Origin: CAZLFQ01 sp044229535
GTDB lineage: Bacteria; Pseudomonadota; Alphaproteobacteria; Rickettsiales; Midichloriaceae
Reading direction: 5' to 3'
DNA length: 64,000 nt
NCBI GenBank assembly: GCA_044229535.1
Contig: JBGASU010000001.1
Span: forward strand, 1,054,001-1,118,000
Shown here: one piece after another, positions 51,002 to 58,832 of the stretch
Numbering within the stretch: position 1 is the stretch's first letter
How the letters are laid out: each line of letters begins with the position of its first letter
The notes under the pieces: generated by a model
What the model saw: the letters and a program-made list of their open reading frames with translations, nothing else
What the model was told of the DNA's origin: nothing
The model's database searches: none
Position numbers and translations under genes: made by a program

Positions 51002-53359
51002 TTATCTAAGGCTCGCCTGAAGTTTTATCGAAACGGTATTTATAATATCCTGACAAAGGGTGGATATTTCTTCCTCAGACAGGGTCTTATCTTTCGGTTG
51101 CATGAGTACTGATAGTGCAACCGACTTCTTCCCAGCTTCAATATTCTTGCCCGCGAAGATGTCAAAAATCGCAACGTCCTCAATCAAGTTCTGATTAACC
51201 GATTTCACAGTTTTAACAAAGTCAGCAATTGGTGTTTTCTCAGCCACTATAAATGCAAAGTCACGTGTCACTGGCTGGAAATTATTTGCAATGTAAGAAG
51301 CTCTTGCATGCTTAACTTTCAGCTCTGGCAAGTTGCTTGTAAAGATCTCAAAACCTACAACGTTATCTAGCAGATCATAATGCTTTAAAATGCGTGGTGA
51401 AAGTTGACCAACATAACCAATTAAATTTTTTCCTAATTTCAAAGAACAGCTTTTCCCTGGGTGGTAATAGCTCGGCGCATCAGCAGATATCATCAACTTA
51501 TTTGGATCAAGCCCGTAGAGTTCAATCAGAGTAAATACATCGGCTTTAACGTCATAAAAATCAAACGCACGCTGGTCTTTATACACACTTTTAGGATTAC
51601 TTTCCCCTACTCTAATTCCAGCAATACATACAGACTGGCGAAGATTATCGGTAGCCCTATAAATGTTAGATGCCTCAAACAAGCTAAAGTTAGAAATGCT
51701 TCTCGCATAGTTTTGCTGAGCGGCACTAACAAGGTTTGGAATAATGCTCTGACGCATTACCGAAAGCTCACTGGAGATTGGATTTTTAATCTTAATAGAA
51801 TCCGCAAACCCAAAGAGTTCGGAAAATTTTTCAGACATGAACGACCAAGTAACTAACTCACTCATTCCTCTTGAAGAAAGGGCTACTCTAGCTTTATCGA
51901 CAAAGCTTTTTTCACGCCATTTTATAGAGCTTGTGTCGAGCGCCATATTCGGCACTTGGTCTAGCCCAATAATACGCAAGACTTCTTCCACGATGTCTGC
52001 TTGACCCACAATATCCCCTTGTCTGTAGGTTGGGATCTTCACAGTTTTTCCGTCACACTCAAAACCAAGTTTAACCAAAACTGATTTGCATTTTTCTAAA
52101 TCAACTTTTAGCCCTGAAAGTTTTTCAATGTAGTTATAGTCGAATTCAACTGAGGTAATATAATCTAAATTTCCACCTTTAACTTTTAGCAATGCCGAAG
52201 GTGTACCACCGCAATGTTCGATAACCAAGTTGGTAATATAATCCATGAATAATTCAGCAATGCCATGGTCTACCCTGCGCTCAAAACGGTATCTTGCATC
52301 TGTAATTATATTCAGCGCTCTACCATCTTTTGCTATATTTGCTGGGTTCCAATGCGCCATCTCGATGAAAATGTTTTTGGTATCATCGGTAACTTTGCTC
52401 GCATCTCCACCAATAATGCCAGCAATCGCTAATACTTTTTTATCATCAGCTACTACAGTTGTTCCTTCTGGCATTTTATAAAGCTCACCATTAAGAGCTA
52501 ACAACTCTTCGCCTGCTCTAGATTTTCTAACATGCAAAGAGCCTTCAATTTTATCGGCATCGAAAATATGTGAAGGTCTGCCGAGCGCAAACATCGCAAA
52601 ATTTGAGAAATCAATCAACGCAGATTTTGGTGTTGAACCTATTGATTTTAAAAAGTCAGTAACTTCTTTAGGAGAAGCGCAGTTTTTAACATTGGCAACA
52701 TACCTGCCGTAAAATTCATAGCAGTTTTCTTTGTCTTCAATGCTTACATTAATTTTTGAAGTTCCAGCTTCTTTTGGTTTAGCAACGTTAAGATTTTTAA
52801 GTGTGCCAATTCCAGATGCCGCCAAATCACGTGCAATGCCAAGTACGCTAGTTGCATCTCCCCTATTTGGTGTAATCGAAAGTTCAAACACGACATCATC
52901 AAGCCCAGCATATTTGTAAAACTCTGTGCCGACAGGTGCATCTGCTGCAAGCTCAATAATGCCATCTGAATTTTCCGCAAGTAGTAGTTCATCAGCTGCG
53001 CACATCATACCATAGCTGTCTACGCCTCTGATCTTTGAAGCTTTAATTTGCAACCCATTCTCCGGTATTACAGAGCCAATAGGTGCGAGTACTACTTTAA
53101 TACCTTTGCGCGCGTTAGCTGCTGCACAGACAATTTGTAGAACTTCCTTGCCATTATTTACTTTGCAAACAGTCAATTTATCAGCTTGCGGGTGTTTTTC
53201 CGCATCAACAACTTCAGCAATTATGAATGGTTTGTAAATCTCAGATTTATCAGTGAGTTCTTCTACTTCGAGGCCTATCGAATTTAACTTATCAGATATT
53301 TCTAGAGCGGTAGCGTTTGTTTCTAAATATTTTTTCAGTAACGAAAGTGTAAGCTTCAT
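51002..53359 (-). CDS. pheT: Phenylalanine--tRNA ligase beta subunit
   Basis: 785 residues. N-terminal tRNA-binding OB domain (about 40-150, FIIAEVVDAEKHPQADKLTV), B3/4 domain, B5 domain (about 400-470), the degenerate catalytic core, and the C-terminal ferredoxin-like anticodon-binding domain (FQPVTRDFAFIVAEKTP, about 695-785). The partner pheS is normally directly upstream; here the carrier-like gene at 53423 takes that position, so the alpha subunit must be encoded elsewhere. Confidence 0.97.
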   Translation of the reverse strand: MKLTLSLLKKYLETNATALEISDKLNSIGLEVEELTDKSEIYKPFIIAEVVDAEKHPQADKLTVCKVNNGKEVLQIVCAAANARKGIKVVLAPIGSVIPENGLQIKASKIRGVDSYGMMCAADELLLAENSDGIIELAADAPVGTEFYKYAGLDDVVFELSITPNRGDATSVLGIARDLAASGIGTLKNLNVAKPKEAGTSKINVSIEDKENCYEFYGRYVANVKNCASPKEVTDFLKSIGSTPKSALIDFSNFAMFALGRPSHIFDADKIEGSLHVRKSRAGEELLALNGELYKMPEGTTVVADDKKVLAIAGIIGGDASKVTDDTKNIFIEMAHWNPANIAKDGRALNIITDARYRFERRVDHGIAELFMDYITNLVIEHCGGTPSALLKVKGGNLDYITSVEFDYNYIEKLSGLKVDLEKCKSVLVKLGFECDGKTVKIPTYRQGDIVGQADIVEEVLRIIGLDQVPNMALDTSSIKWREKSFVDKARVALSSRGMSELVTWSFMSEKFSELFGFADSIKIKNPISSELSVMRQSIIPNLVSAAQQNYARSISNFSLFEASNIYRATDNLRQSVCIAGIRVGESNPKSVYKDQRAFDFYDVKADVFTLIELYGLDPNKLMISADAPSYYHPGKSCSLKLGKNLIGYVGQLSPRILKHYDLLDNVVGFEIFTSNLPELKVKHARASYIANNFQPVTRDFAFIVAEKTPIADFVKTVKSVNQNLIEDVAIFDIFAGKNIEAGKKSVALSVLMQPKDKTLSEEEISTLCQDIINTVSIKLQASLR

Positions 53360-53422
53360 ATATCAAACATGTAGGTAAATTTCATGCAAGTATACATGGC
53401 AATTCAGTCGATTTAAAGCTTT

Positions 53423-54256
53423 TTATCCACCTATAGATCTATCGCTATTTCTTTGCTCAATATAGCGCCTGACGGTTTTCCCAGCTTCAACAGTGCCGAA
53501 GGTCATTAGATTGGCTATGCCATACGGAACTGTACCTCGGAATGAATGTTTTATTGCAGCAAGAAACCCCTTTTCTATAAATGTGCCAGAAAGATTCTGG
53601 GCATGTAGAACGCTGGCTCTGTATAGAGATGTTTGGCCGTAATGACCTGCCATATATAAATTTTTATAATGGTTTAAAGGGATGACACCAAGCGTAGTGA
53701 CGCTGCCCACCCACAAACATTTTTCAAAATAATTGGTGCGGTTATTGAAGCTACCAAACCTATTACTTAAAAACTCATCATAGTACCGCCCACTTTCTAT
53801 AAAGATATACCAATACCAAACACTGTGTAAGCCAGCCACTTGAATGTTTCGAGAAAGTTTGGTCACAGCAGTTTGATTTCCAAAAAAGCTAGATAATGAT
53901 TGAAAAAAACCTTGCCCTTTCGTAATTTGAGTTAGTCCTGTGCCATCCATCAAGCCATTGAATACGCAGTCAGCAAGCATCAGTTTAACGGAAGTATTTA
54001 CTGGTGAAGTGCCAGTTTCCCATGCAACACCTCTAAATAACTCCCGACTGTTTCTCCAGAATATAGAGCTGGTACCAACCATCATTCTTGCCAGTGGAGT
54101 TGTTGAGAAGAATGTGTTTGTAGGAAAGAATGGGTTTTTCTGTAAGTAAAATTCCCAGTTAATTAGGCCTGCATAACAATGTGAGAACGCCCCTCGAGTG
54201 AGTCCAATGGTGGTGGCTTGAGCTAGGTATTTTTCTATAGAACTGCGGTCGGTCAT
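53423..54256 (-). CDS. Second mitochondrial-carrier-like membrane protein (divergent)
   Basis: 277 residues. Two carrier-like repeat ends are visible: LFRGVAWETGTSPVNTSVKL (73-92) and SFRGTVPYGIANLMTFGTVE (238-257), and one odd-helix-like motif PLNHYKNLYMAGHYGQ (193-208). The distance of about 165 residues leaves room for a weak middle repeat (about 130-185). It shares with the protein at 1426-2316 the F-R-G-x-x-P pattern followed by a Gly/Thr-rich helix ending in an acidic residue. More divergent, so assignment is tentative. It lies between pheT and a secreted amidotransferase-like gene. Confidence 0.35.
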   Translation of the reverse strand: MTDRSSIEKYLAQATTIGLTRGAFSHCYAGLINWEFYLQKNPFFPTNTFFSTTPLARMMVGTSSIFWRNSRELFRGVAWETGTSPVNTSVKLMLADCVFNGLMDGTGLTQITKGQGFFQSLSSFFGNQTAVTKLSRNIQVAGLHSVWYWYIFIESGRYYDEFLSNRFGSFNNRTNYFEKCLWVGSVTTLGVIPLNHYKNLYMAGHYGQTSLYRASVLHAQNLSGTFIEKGFLAAIKHSFRGTVPYGIANLMTFGTVEAGKTVRRYIEQRNSDRSIGG

Positions 54257-54309
54257 TCTGTGAAATAATTTATAGATATCAAATATATAAACTACTTATA
54301 AAGCTTTTA

Positions 54310-55095
54310 CTATTGGTGTTTTAAATTAAGTTTTTCTAATATATCTGAAGTAAGTGTTAGCCTAGTTTGATTTTGATGCTTTAAGATTGGAATGAGATTT
54401 TTAAGATAAGGATCGTTCTTATTAAGAGTATCAGGATCGGTTTCAAAATGAACGCCCGACAGTACAGCATTTCCCTTTCCGTATTTTACATGAATAATAG
54501 CTGAAAGATCATTTTTATATTTAGCAATTATTGAAACATTGTTGAAGTCTGAAGTATTTTCAAAATAACCTCCGCCATTGTAATACACAGTAGCTTTACC
54601 AATGTCTGCCGCTCTGGCGCCGCTGTTGTTTTTATAATCATATTTGGCTAGTACAGGGCCGATAGATTTCCCTGGGAAAAAGGCTAATTCTCTATCTCCT
54701 AAAACCTCTAGCTCGCCGCCCTTGTCGAACTCTACATATGAGGAAGCATAATATGCTCCTGCACATATTCCCAAATATGCTCCACCACTTTCAATAAACG
54801 TTTTTATATTTTTATTTCCAGTCCCATTTAGCTTTTTTACATATGGCAAATCTGCTCCACCTGGTATTACGAAAAGAACAGCATCTTTTGCCCAATCATT
54901 CGATATAACTTCTTCTGCATTAATGGTTTTTATAGAATGTTGAGGCAATGCTTTTTCAAGTGTTTTAATTGTTTGAATTAACGAGTTTTGACCCACGCCT
55001 TCGTCGTTATAGATGTATACAGCATTTGAAACTGCCCAAGAAGTTTTAGTAGCCAGACAAAAGAACAGAATCAAAATATAAAAGAAATTTTTCAT
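54310..55095 (-). CDS. Secreted BPL_N-type glutamine-amidotransferase-like protein
   Basis: 261 residues with a signal peptide (about 1-21, ending SWA). The class I amidotransferase-like fold is seen in LFVIPGGADLPYVKKL (about 74-89), the nucleophile elbow GGAYLGICAGAYYAS (Cys near 112) and GVHFETDP with a His-Glu-like pair (near 217). This matches the N-terminal domain family of eukaryotic biotin-protein ligases (BPL_N), also found as stand-alone secreted bacterial proteins. Reaction unknown. Overlaps the upstream effector-binding gene by ATGA. Confidence 0.75.
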   Translation of the reverse strand: MKNFFYILILFFCLATKTSWAVSNAVYIYNDEGVGQNSLIQTIKTLEKALPQHSIKTINAEEVISNDWAKDAVLFVIPGGADLPYVKKLNGTGNKNIKTFIESGGAYLGICAGAYYASSYVEFDKGGELEVLGDRELAFFPGKSIGPVLAKYDYKNNSGARAADIGKATVYYNGGGYFENTSDFNNVSIIAKYKNDLSAIIHVKYGKGNAVLSGVHFETDPDTLNKNDPYLKNLIPILKHQNQTRLTLTSDILEKLNLKHQ

Positions 55096-55589
55096 TTCTT
55101 TACCCCAATATATATATCAAGAACCACATTGCTATGATCTTGGGAGCGCTCGTCGTATACTTCAAAATCTGCTATATATGCACGATCACCGCCTAATTCC
55201 GAAGGCTTCATTTTCCAAATATCTTTCCACATATTGATGCAGACATCTGGCATTGGCCCAGGCCTATTTGTAAATTTGACATAGGATTGATTTGGTATGG
55301 TTAAAGTTTCAAAACCCTCTGCTATCCCGTCAAAATTTGCGACTTCTTCACCAATGAAATAGGTGTAATCACCAGTAAAATCGCTTTCGTAATTCGTATA
55401 AACGCAATAAGTTGTTCCAGGTTTTTGGCGATTGGGTATCTTGGAATTTAGTCCATTATGAAAATATTTTTGTACAGTGGCAGCAAGAATGTTTTTTGAA
55501 GGATCTGTTGAAAAATTATTAGCATTATTTGTTCTGCAGGTAATTCCTATTAGTTTAATCTTAGGTAGTTGTGCTTGAGTTTTTTGCAT
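55092..55589 (-). CDS. GyrI/AraC-type effector-binding domain protein
   Basis: 165 residues from the first ATG (55589); a TTG start would add eight. The sequence KIKLIGITCRTNNA, AATVQKYFHNGLNSKIPN, then TYCVYTNYESDFTGDYTYFI and the late FEVYDERS show the SOUL/GyrI-like fold that binds small cationic or hydrophobic compounds, similar to stand-alone integron-cassette proteins. No DNA-binding domain. It probably sequesters or senses a ligand. Translationally coupled to the secreted BPL_N-like gene. Confidence 0.75.
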   Translation of the reverse strand: MQKTQAQLPKIKLIGITCRTNNANNFSTDPSKNILAATVQKYFHNGLNSKIPNRQKPGTTYCVYTNYESDFTGDYTYFIGEEVANFDGIAEGFETLTIPNQSYVKFTNRPGPMPDVCINMWKDIWKMKPSELGGDRAYIADFEVYDERSQDHSNVVLDIYIGVKK

Positions 55590-55701
55590 GATGGAAACAG
55601 AAATTTTTGCCAAACTGTAGCATTGATTACTAGATCGGACAAGGAGAGCTTGTATCGGTTTATGCTGTTTTGTAATCGTGACAAGTTTTTAGTGGTAACA
55701 T

Positions 55702-56169
55702 TCATAACCCCACCTCCATCAGTATTACTTGGCGGGAGTGAAATTCATCTACTCCTATTTTCTTCCATCCAAGGCGCTCGTAGTATTCTGGTATGGTGGG
55801 ATCAAAAGTAAATAAGTACAGTTTTTTAAAGCCAAGCTCTTTTGCATATCTGACTGCGGCGTCAATCAGCTTTTTACCGATCCCTTGTTTGTGATGTTTA
55901 GGGGCTACTACCACATCTGCAAGCCAAGGACCTAAATCTGGACGAAACTCTTCCTTAAGTTTAAACGTGCAAAATCCTACAGGAATTTCATCAAGTAGCG
56001 CCACGAAAGAAGTTACTTCATCTTGGAGATGTAGCTCATCATATGTCAATGACTCTATCTCTTTAATTGTCAGCTCTGGAAACCAAATTTTACCCAAAAC
56101 CTCATGCCAAATATTCGCAAGTGTAGGTATGGCTTCAGGATGATTTTTAAGAAGATCGATTTTTATCAT
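55702..56169 (-). CDS. GNAT-family N-acetyltransferase
   Basis: About 155 residues from the ATG at 56169, which overlaps the upstream stop as ATGA. Core: SFVALLDEIPVGFCTFKL (beta2-beta3), LADVVVAPKHHKQGIGKKLI (beta4 and the acetyl-CoA loop), and YLFTFDPTIPEYYERLGWKK. Third of three overlapping GNAT genes. The substrate is unknown; N-terminal residues suggest a small-molecule or amino-group acceptor. Confidence 0.85.
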   Translation of the reverse strand: MIKIDLLKNHPEAIPTLANIWHEVLGKIWFPELTIKEIESLTYDELHLQDEVTSFVALLDEIPVGFCTFKLKEEFRPDLGPWLADVVVAPKHHKQGIGKKLIDAAVRYAKELGFKKLYLFTFDPTIPEYYERLGWKKIGVDEFHSRQVILMEVGL

Positions 56170-56729
56170 GAAGTGCTGCCTACAAACCACTCTGAAGCAA
56201 TTGAGAGGTTTTGATTCTGCAAAAACTTGCGTTTGGGATTATCGTGCGCGCCGCATACTACAAGTATTTGTGCCGCACCTTTTGCTTTGCCCTCTTTCTT
56301 AATTGCTTCAGCTAGCTGTGCTCCAACGGATTCCCAAAGATTTTCTGATTTCACGCAGAAATCATCAATCATCAAGGTCAGCCCATTTGGATTATAAACT
56401 TCAGGAGCGGGCATGAGTTTGCCAATGATGAATCCAAGAACAGAGTCTTCATCGTCATTGCGAGCCAAGGGCGAAGCAATCCAGTCTTTGCTATTTTTCT
56501 GGATGGCCACGCTTCGCTCGCCATGACGGGTTGCTACCATTAGAATATAATCCTTGTGCGTCAATAGTTCTTTAAACCATGCTTTTTGAGCGTTGTCCCC
56601 ACTCTCACCAGCATATTTCCAAAACTGTGGTTGGGCTTTTTCATAGGCGAGCCGCTTGGTTATAGAGAGAGCGACCATTGCGTTAATATCGGAAAGAGTT
56701 GCTGGTCTGATAAAGATGTTTTGATTCAT
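56166..56729 (-). CDS. GNAT-family N-acetyltransferase with an in-frame palindromic insertion
   Basis: 187 residues. Beta2 KDYILMVA (59-66) should turn directly into beta3 SVLGFIIGK (96-104), as in typical GNATs, but about 29 residues (67-95, TRHGERSVAIQKNSKDWIAS and following) lie between. That stretch is encoded by palindromic element C3. The rest of the fold is present (MIDDFCVKSENLWESVGAQL), although the acetyl-CoA loop is degenerate (no Q/R-G-x-G). It may be inactive or altered. Overlaps both neighbours by ATGA. Confidence 0.8.
   Translation of the reverse strand: MNQNIFIRPATLSDINAMVALSITKRLAYEKAQPQFWKYAGESGDNAQKAWFKELLTHKDYILMVATRHGERSVAIQKNSKDWIASPLARNDDEDSVLGFIIGKLMPAPEVYNPNGLTLMIDDFCVKSENLWESVGAQLAEAIKKEGKAKGAAQILVVCGAHDNPKRKFLQNQNLSIASEWFVGSTS
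56453..56529 (-). repeat. Palindromic repeat C3 inserted in frame in an acetyltransferase gene
   Basis: 77-base inverted repeat: arms of about 30 bases, from CGTCATGGCGAGCG to GGCCATCCAG, and from CTGGATTGCTTCG to GCTCGCAATGACG on the minus strand, around a 14-base loop AAAAATAGCAAAGA. It is translated as part of the host protein without a stop or frameshift. One arm is about 29/30 identical to the element at 8354-8427. The behaviour is like that of Rickettsia palindromic elements. Confidence 0.85.
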
Positions 56730-57196
56730 AATTCTCTTTCCAAATAAAGTTTCATACCTTCATGGCTTGGTTCAAAGCCAAGGGTTTCATAAAACCGTTT
56801 TGCTTCGGAACGTTTTTTGTTTGTAGTGAGTTGAATGATAGAAGCGCCTTTTTCTTTAGCATAAATAACAGCTTGTTCAAACATCCATTTTCCTATTTTT
56901 TGACCACGATATTTTGCAGCTACTCTTACGGCTTCGATCTGCATTCGAGTACTGCCTTTGAATGTTAATGAAGGCATTATAGTTAAGTGACATGTACCCA
57001 CAATTTCATCATCATTTTCTACCACCATCAAATACTGGTTTTGATCAGAATCAATTTTTTGAAAGGCACTTACATATCTTTCATCAGTTGAGTTTTTTGA
57101 CTCGCGTGTTGCACCCAGTTTGTCTTCTAATAAGAGGCTTATAACTGACTGCAGGTCTTTGGTTTGCGCTTTGCGATGAGTCAGATTTTTGATCAT
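56726..57196 (-). CDS. GNAT-family N-acetyltransferase
   Basis: 156 residues, first gene of the overlapping GNAT trio. YLMVVENDDEIVGTCHLTIM (beta2-beta3), IEAVRVAAKYRGQKIGKWMF (beta4 and acetyl-CoA loop with R-G-x-K-I-G), and IQLTTNKKRSEAKRFYETLG near the C-terminus define a complete, likely active enzyme. A 12-base palindrome lies 20 bases upstream. Substrate unknown. Confidence 0.88.
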   Translation of the reverse strand: MIKNLTHRKAQTKDLQSVISLLLEDKLGATRESKNSTDERYVSAFQKIDSDQNQYLMVVENDDEIVGTCHLTIMPSLTFKGSTRMQIEAVRVAAKYRGQKIGKWMFEQAVIYAKEKGASIIQLTTNKKRSEAKRFYETLGFEPSHEGMKLYLEREL

Positions 57197-57215
57197 AAAA
57201 CAGTTTCTTATAACT

Positions 57216-57227
57216 TACCTTAAGGTA
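57216..57227. promoter_or_regulatory. Operator-like palindrome upstream of the GNAT operon
   Basis: Perfect palindrome TACCTTAAGGTA, extended imperfectly to AACTTACCTTAAGGTACTTA, just after a minus-strand TATAAT (-10-like) at 57231-57236. Suited to a dimeric repressor; none is adjacent. Confidence 0.35.
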
Positions 57228-57273
57228 CTTATTATATAGGTCTTTTGCAAATTGTTTAGGTCTGAGAGAGAAT

Positions 57274-57350
57274 AAAATATATGCGGTGGGGGACGAATTT
57301 GCCCGCGGAACGCGGCCTTAAAGCAAATTCGGCGCATATAATATATTTTG
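57274..57350 (+). repeat. Structured repeat, family B, copy 1
   Basis: A 77-base nested hairpin: outer stem ATATGCG paired with CGCATAT and flanking A/T pairs, a GTGGGGGAC bulge on the 5' side, stem GAATTTGC paired with GCAAATTC (57295-57302 with 57323-57330), and the tip CCGCGGAACGCGG followed by CCTTAAA. The inner parts match copy 2 at 50871-50942; the outer stem differs in sequence but pairs. Located between the GNAT operon start and the kinase gene end. Confidence 0.75.
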
Positions 57351-57378
57351 TTTGAACGAAGAACGCAAAGTAACTTTG

Positions 57379-57933
57379 TTAATTTATTATTTTTGAGTGG
57401 TTCATAATCTTATCTGCAACTTCCTTAGCTCCTAAATTACTCACGTCAATTTTCATCAAATTCGGGTGAGTGATAGAAAGTAATGGGCCAGTATCACCTG
57501 CATGCTCAGGGTTAATAGACTTCCATCTCGCTCTTCTTTCAGGTTGGATAATGCGCTTTAAATGTTCCTCTCGCGTAATTTCAATTTGTACTGGTACGAA
57601 GAGCGAACCTCTTTTTTCAGCCATGTCTTTAACTCTTTCAAATAGCTTTCTGTCCCCATCATTTTCTTCCAACCAATTTGTAAGTACATAACTTTTCTCT
57701 GGAACTTTTGCGAGAAAGTTAAAAATTTCATTTCTTATTTTACCTATAGAATCCCAAGCAAAACTAGGTATTTTGGCATAGCCGTCATATTGTAGTAGTT
57801 CAAAGATGGGGTTGTTGATCAGTTGATTATCACAGATAATGAACCCATATTTTTTGGCCAGCTCCTTCGCGATGGTGTATTTTCCGACGCCAGGTCTGCC
57901 GGTTAGGTAGATTATGATTGCGCTTTGAGTCAT
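57379..57933 (-). CDS. P-loop nucleotide/small-molecule kinase-like protein
   Basis: 184 residues from the ATG at 57933. Walker A GRPGVGKYTIAKELAKKYG (about 12-30) and the following NQLINN and TNWLEENDGD segments resemble AAA_18/shikimate-kinase-like small kinases. The lid arginines are in RIIQPERRARWKS. The open frame continues 72 codons upstream, but those codons belong to structured repeat A2 and the gap after it and are unlikely to be translated; ATG at 57969 is a second possibility. Substrate unknown; some relatives confer drug resistance by phosphorylation. Confidence 0.75.
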   Translation of the reverse strand: MTQSAIIIYLTGRPGVGKYTIAKELAKKYGFIICDNQLINNPIFELLQYDGYAKIPSFAWDSIGKIRNEIFNFLAKVPEKSYVLTNWLEENDGDRKLFERVKDMAEKRGSLFVPVQIEITREEHLKRIIQPERRARWKSINPEHAGDTGPLLSITHPNLMKIDVSNLGAKEVADKIMNHSKIIN

Positions 57934-58009
57934 AAGATTCAATAGGTAATTTTTGAAGTGTATATGCATTATATAAGGTTTAGTTTGCCTTTGGCAAACC
58001 ATCTTTGGT

Positions 58010-58180
58010 GTAATGAAAGTACTGACTCCTTTCCCCGACCCTTTCCGTTGCGTACTTTCATTACTATAGCGCCTACGGCGCGCGCCCCACCTTTTTAGTA
58101 AAGGGTTTATGAGTAGGTGAAGAGCAGTAAATGAATTTTTCATAAACATTCCCCGATCAAAAAATTAAAAAATTCATTTG
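58010..58180 (-). repeat. Structured repeat, family A, copy 2
   Basis: 171-base element homologous, on the minus strand, to copy 1 at 36859-37028. First stem CAAATGAATTTTT / AAAAATTCATTTA, a conserved GCGCCGTAGGCGC hairpin, and last stem GTAATGAAAGTAC / GTACTTTCATTAC (58010-58022 with 58052-58064) around the loop CGGAAAGGGTCGGGGAAAGG. Three positions of the last stem differ from copy 1, and each is matched by a complementary change. The element's first bases supply the stop codon of the acetyltransferase at 58174. Confidence 0.85.
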
Positions 58181-58701
58181 ATGATCTTTTCCTTTACCAT
58201 CCAAGTTGTATCTTTCGTTGTTTTGATAGTTTTAAAGCCTACCTTTTCATAACTGCGTATCGCGGCTTTGTTAGCAGTTTCGGAATCCACAAAAACGCAT
58301 TCATATTTAGGGAAGATAATTTGATTTAGGAATTCTTCAAGAACTTTAGCTCCATAGCCTTTGCCAATATAGTCGGCATCTCCTATATACCAATCAAATG
58401 CGGCGGTTGCTTTTGGTAGATGTGAAACATCAATATCATCTTCGCGAGGGAAATCGTGGACATTGTAAACTTGAATGTAGCCTATAGGTAGGTTATCTAT
58501 CTCAATTACATAAGCCCACATATCTTTGCGAATGCCATCTTCAATTTTATACCCTTCGATATACGAAGCAAATTTTTCTTCAATTAATTCTGGTGTCCAT
58601 CTAACATCTCTATCCCACCAAGCCTTTACATGCGGAGTTTCAAGCCACTTTAGTAGCAGCGGCAAGTGTTCTGTTGAGAGTGGTTTAAAAGTTATGGTCA
58701 C
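58174..58701 (-). CDS. Aminoglycoside 6'-acetyltransferase-like GNAT
   Basis: 175 residues, GTG start. The pattern ITFKPLSTEHLPLLLKWLET, HVKAWWDRD, WAYVIEIDNLPIGYIQVYN, AFDWYIGDADYIGKGYGAKV, FVDSETANKAAIRSYEKVGF follows the AAC(6')-Ib-like acetyltransferase family (Acetyltransf_8). Relatives acetylate aminoglycosides, but others act on siderophores or unknown amines. The last sense codon is followed by TGA that lies in structured repeat A2, suggesting the repeat inserted at, or replaced, its 3' end. Confidence 0.82.
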   Translation of the reverse strand: MTITFKPLSTEHLPLLLKWLETPHVKAWWDRDVRWTPELIEEKFASYIEGYKIEDGIRKDMWAYVIEIDNLPIGYIQVYNVHDFPREDDIDVSHLPKATAAFDWYIGDADYIGKGYGAKVLEEFLNQIIFPKYECVFVDSETANKAAIRSYEKVGFKTIKTTKDTTWMVKEKIIK

Positions 58702-58739
58702 CAGATCTACGCTATGATTTGTTGAATAATAAAATAGAT

Positions 58740-58766
58740 TAAGCTTTACGACAAGTGACGAAGCTT
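58740..58766. repeat. Short inverted repeat upstream of the 491-residue gene
   Basis: TAAGCTTT and GAAGCTTA arms around ACGACAAGTGAC. It lies between the divergent acetyltransferase and the 491-residue gene and may be a regulatory site. Confidence 0.3.
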
Positions 58767-58832
58767 ATAATGCCAACAACACTTGACCTAATTCTCTAGG
58801 TGAACTCTACTTAGTAAAAAATTTCCAAATAT

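Noticed and set aside
57934..58149. A 72-codon upstream extension of the kinase-like gene, beginning MFMKNSFTALHLL
   Set aside because: These codons cover most of structured repeat A2 and the gap after it; the P-loop kinase fold starts at the ATG at 57933, and repeat A1 does not keep the same frame.
50788..58180. Integron with attC sites, suggested by hairpins between resistance-like genes
   Set aside because: No GTTRRRY/RYYYAAC core pair could be matched at the hairpins, most genes are overlapping operons and not single cassettes, and no integrase gene is present.
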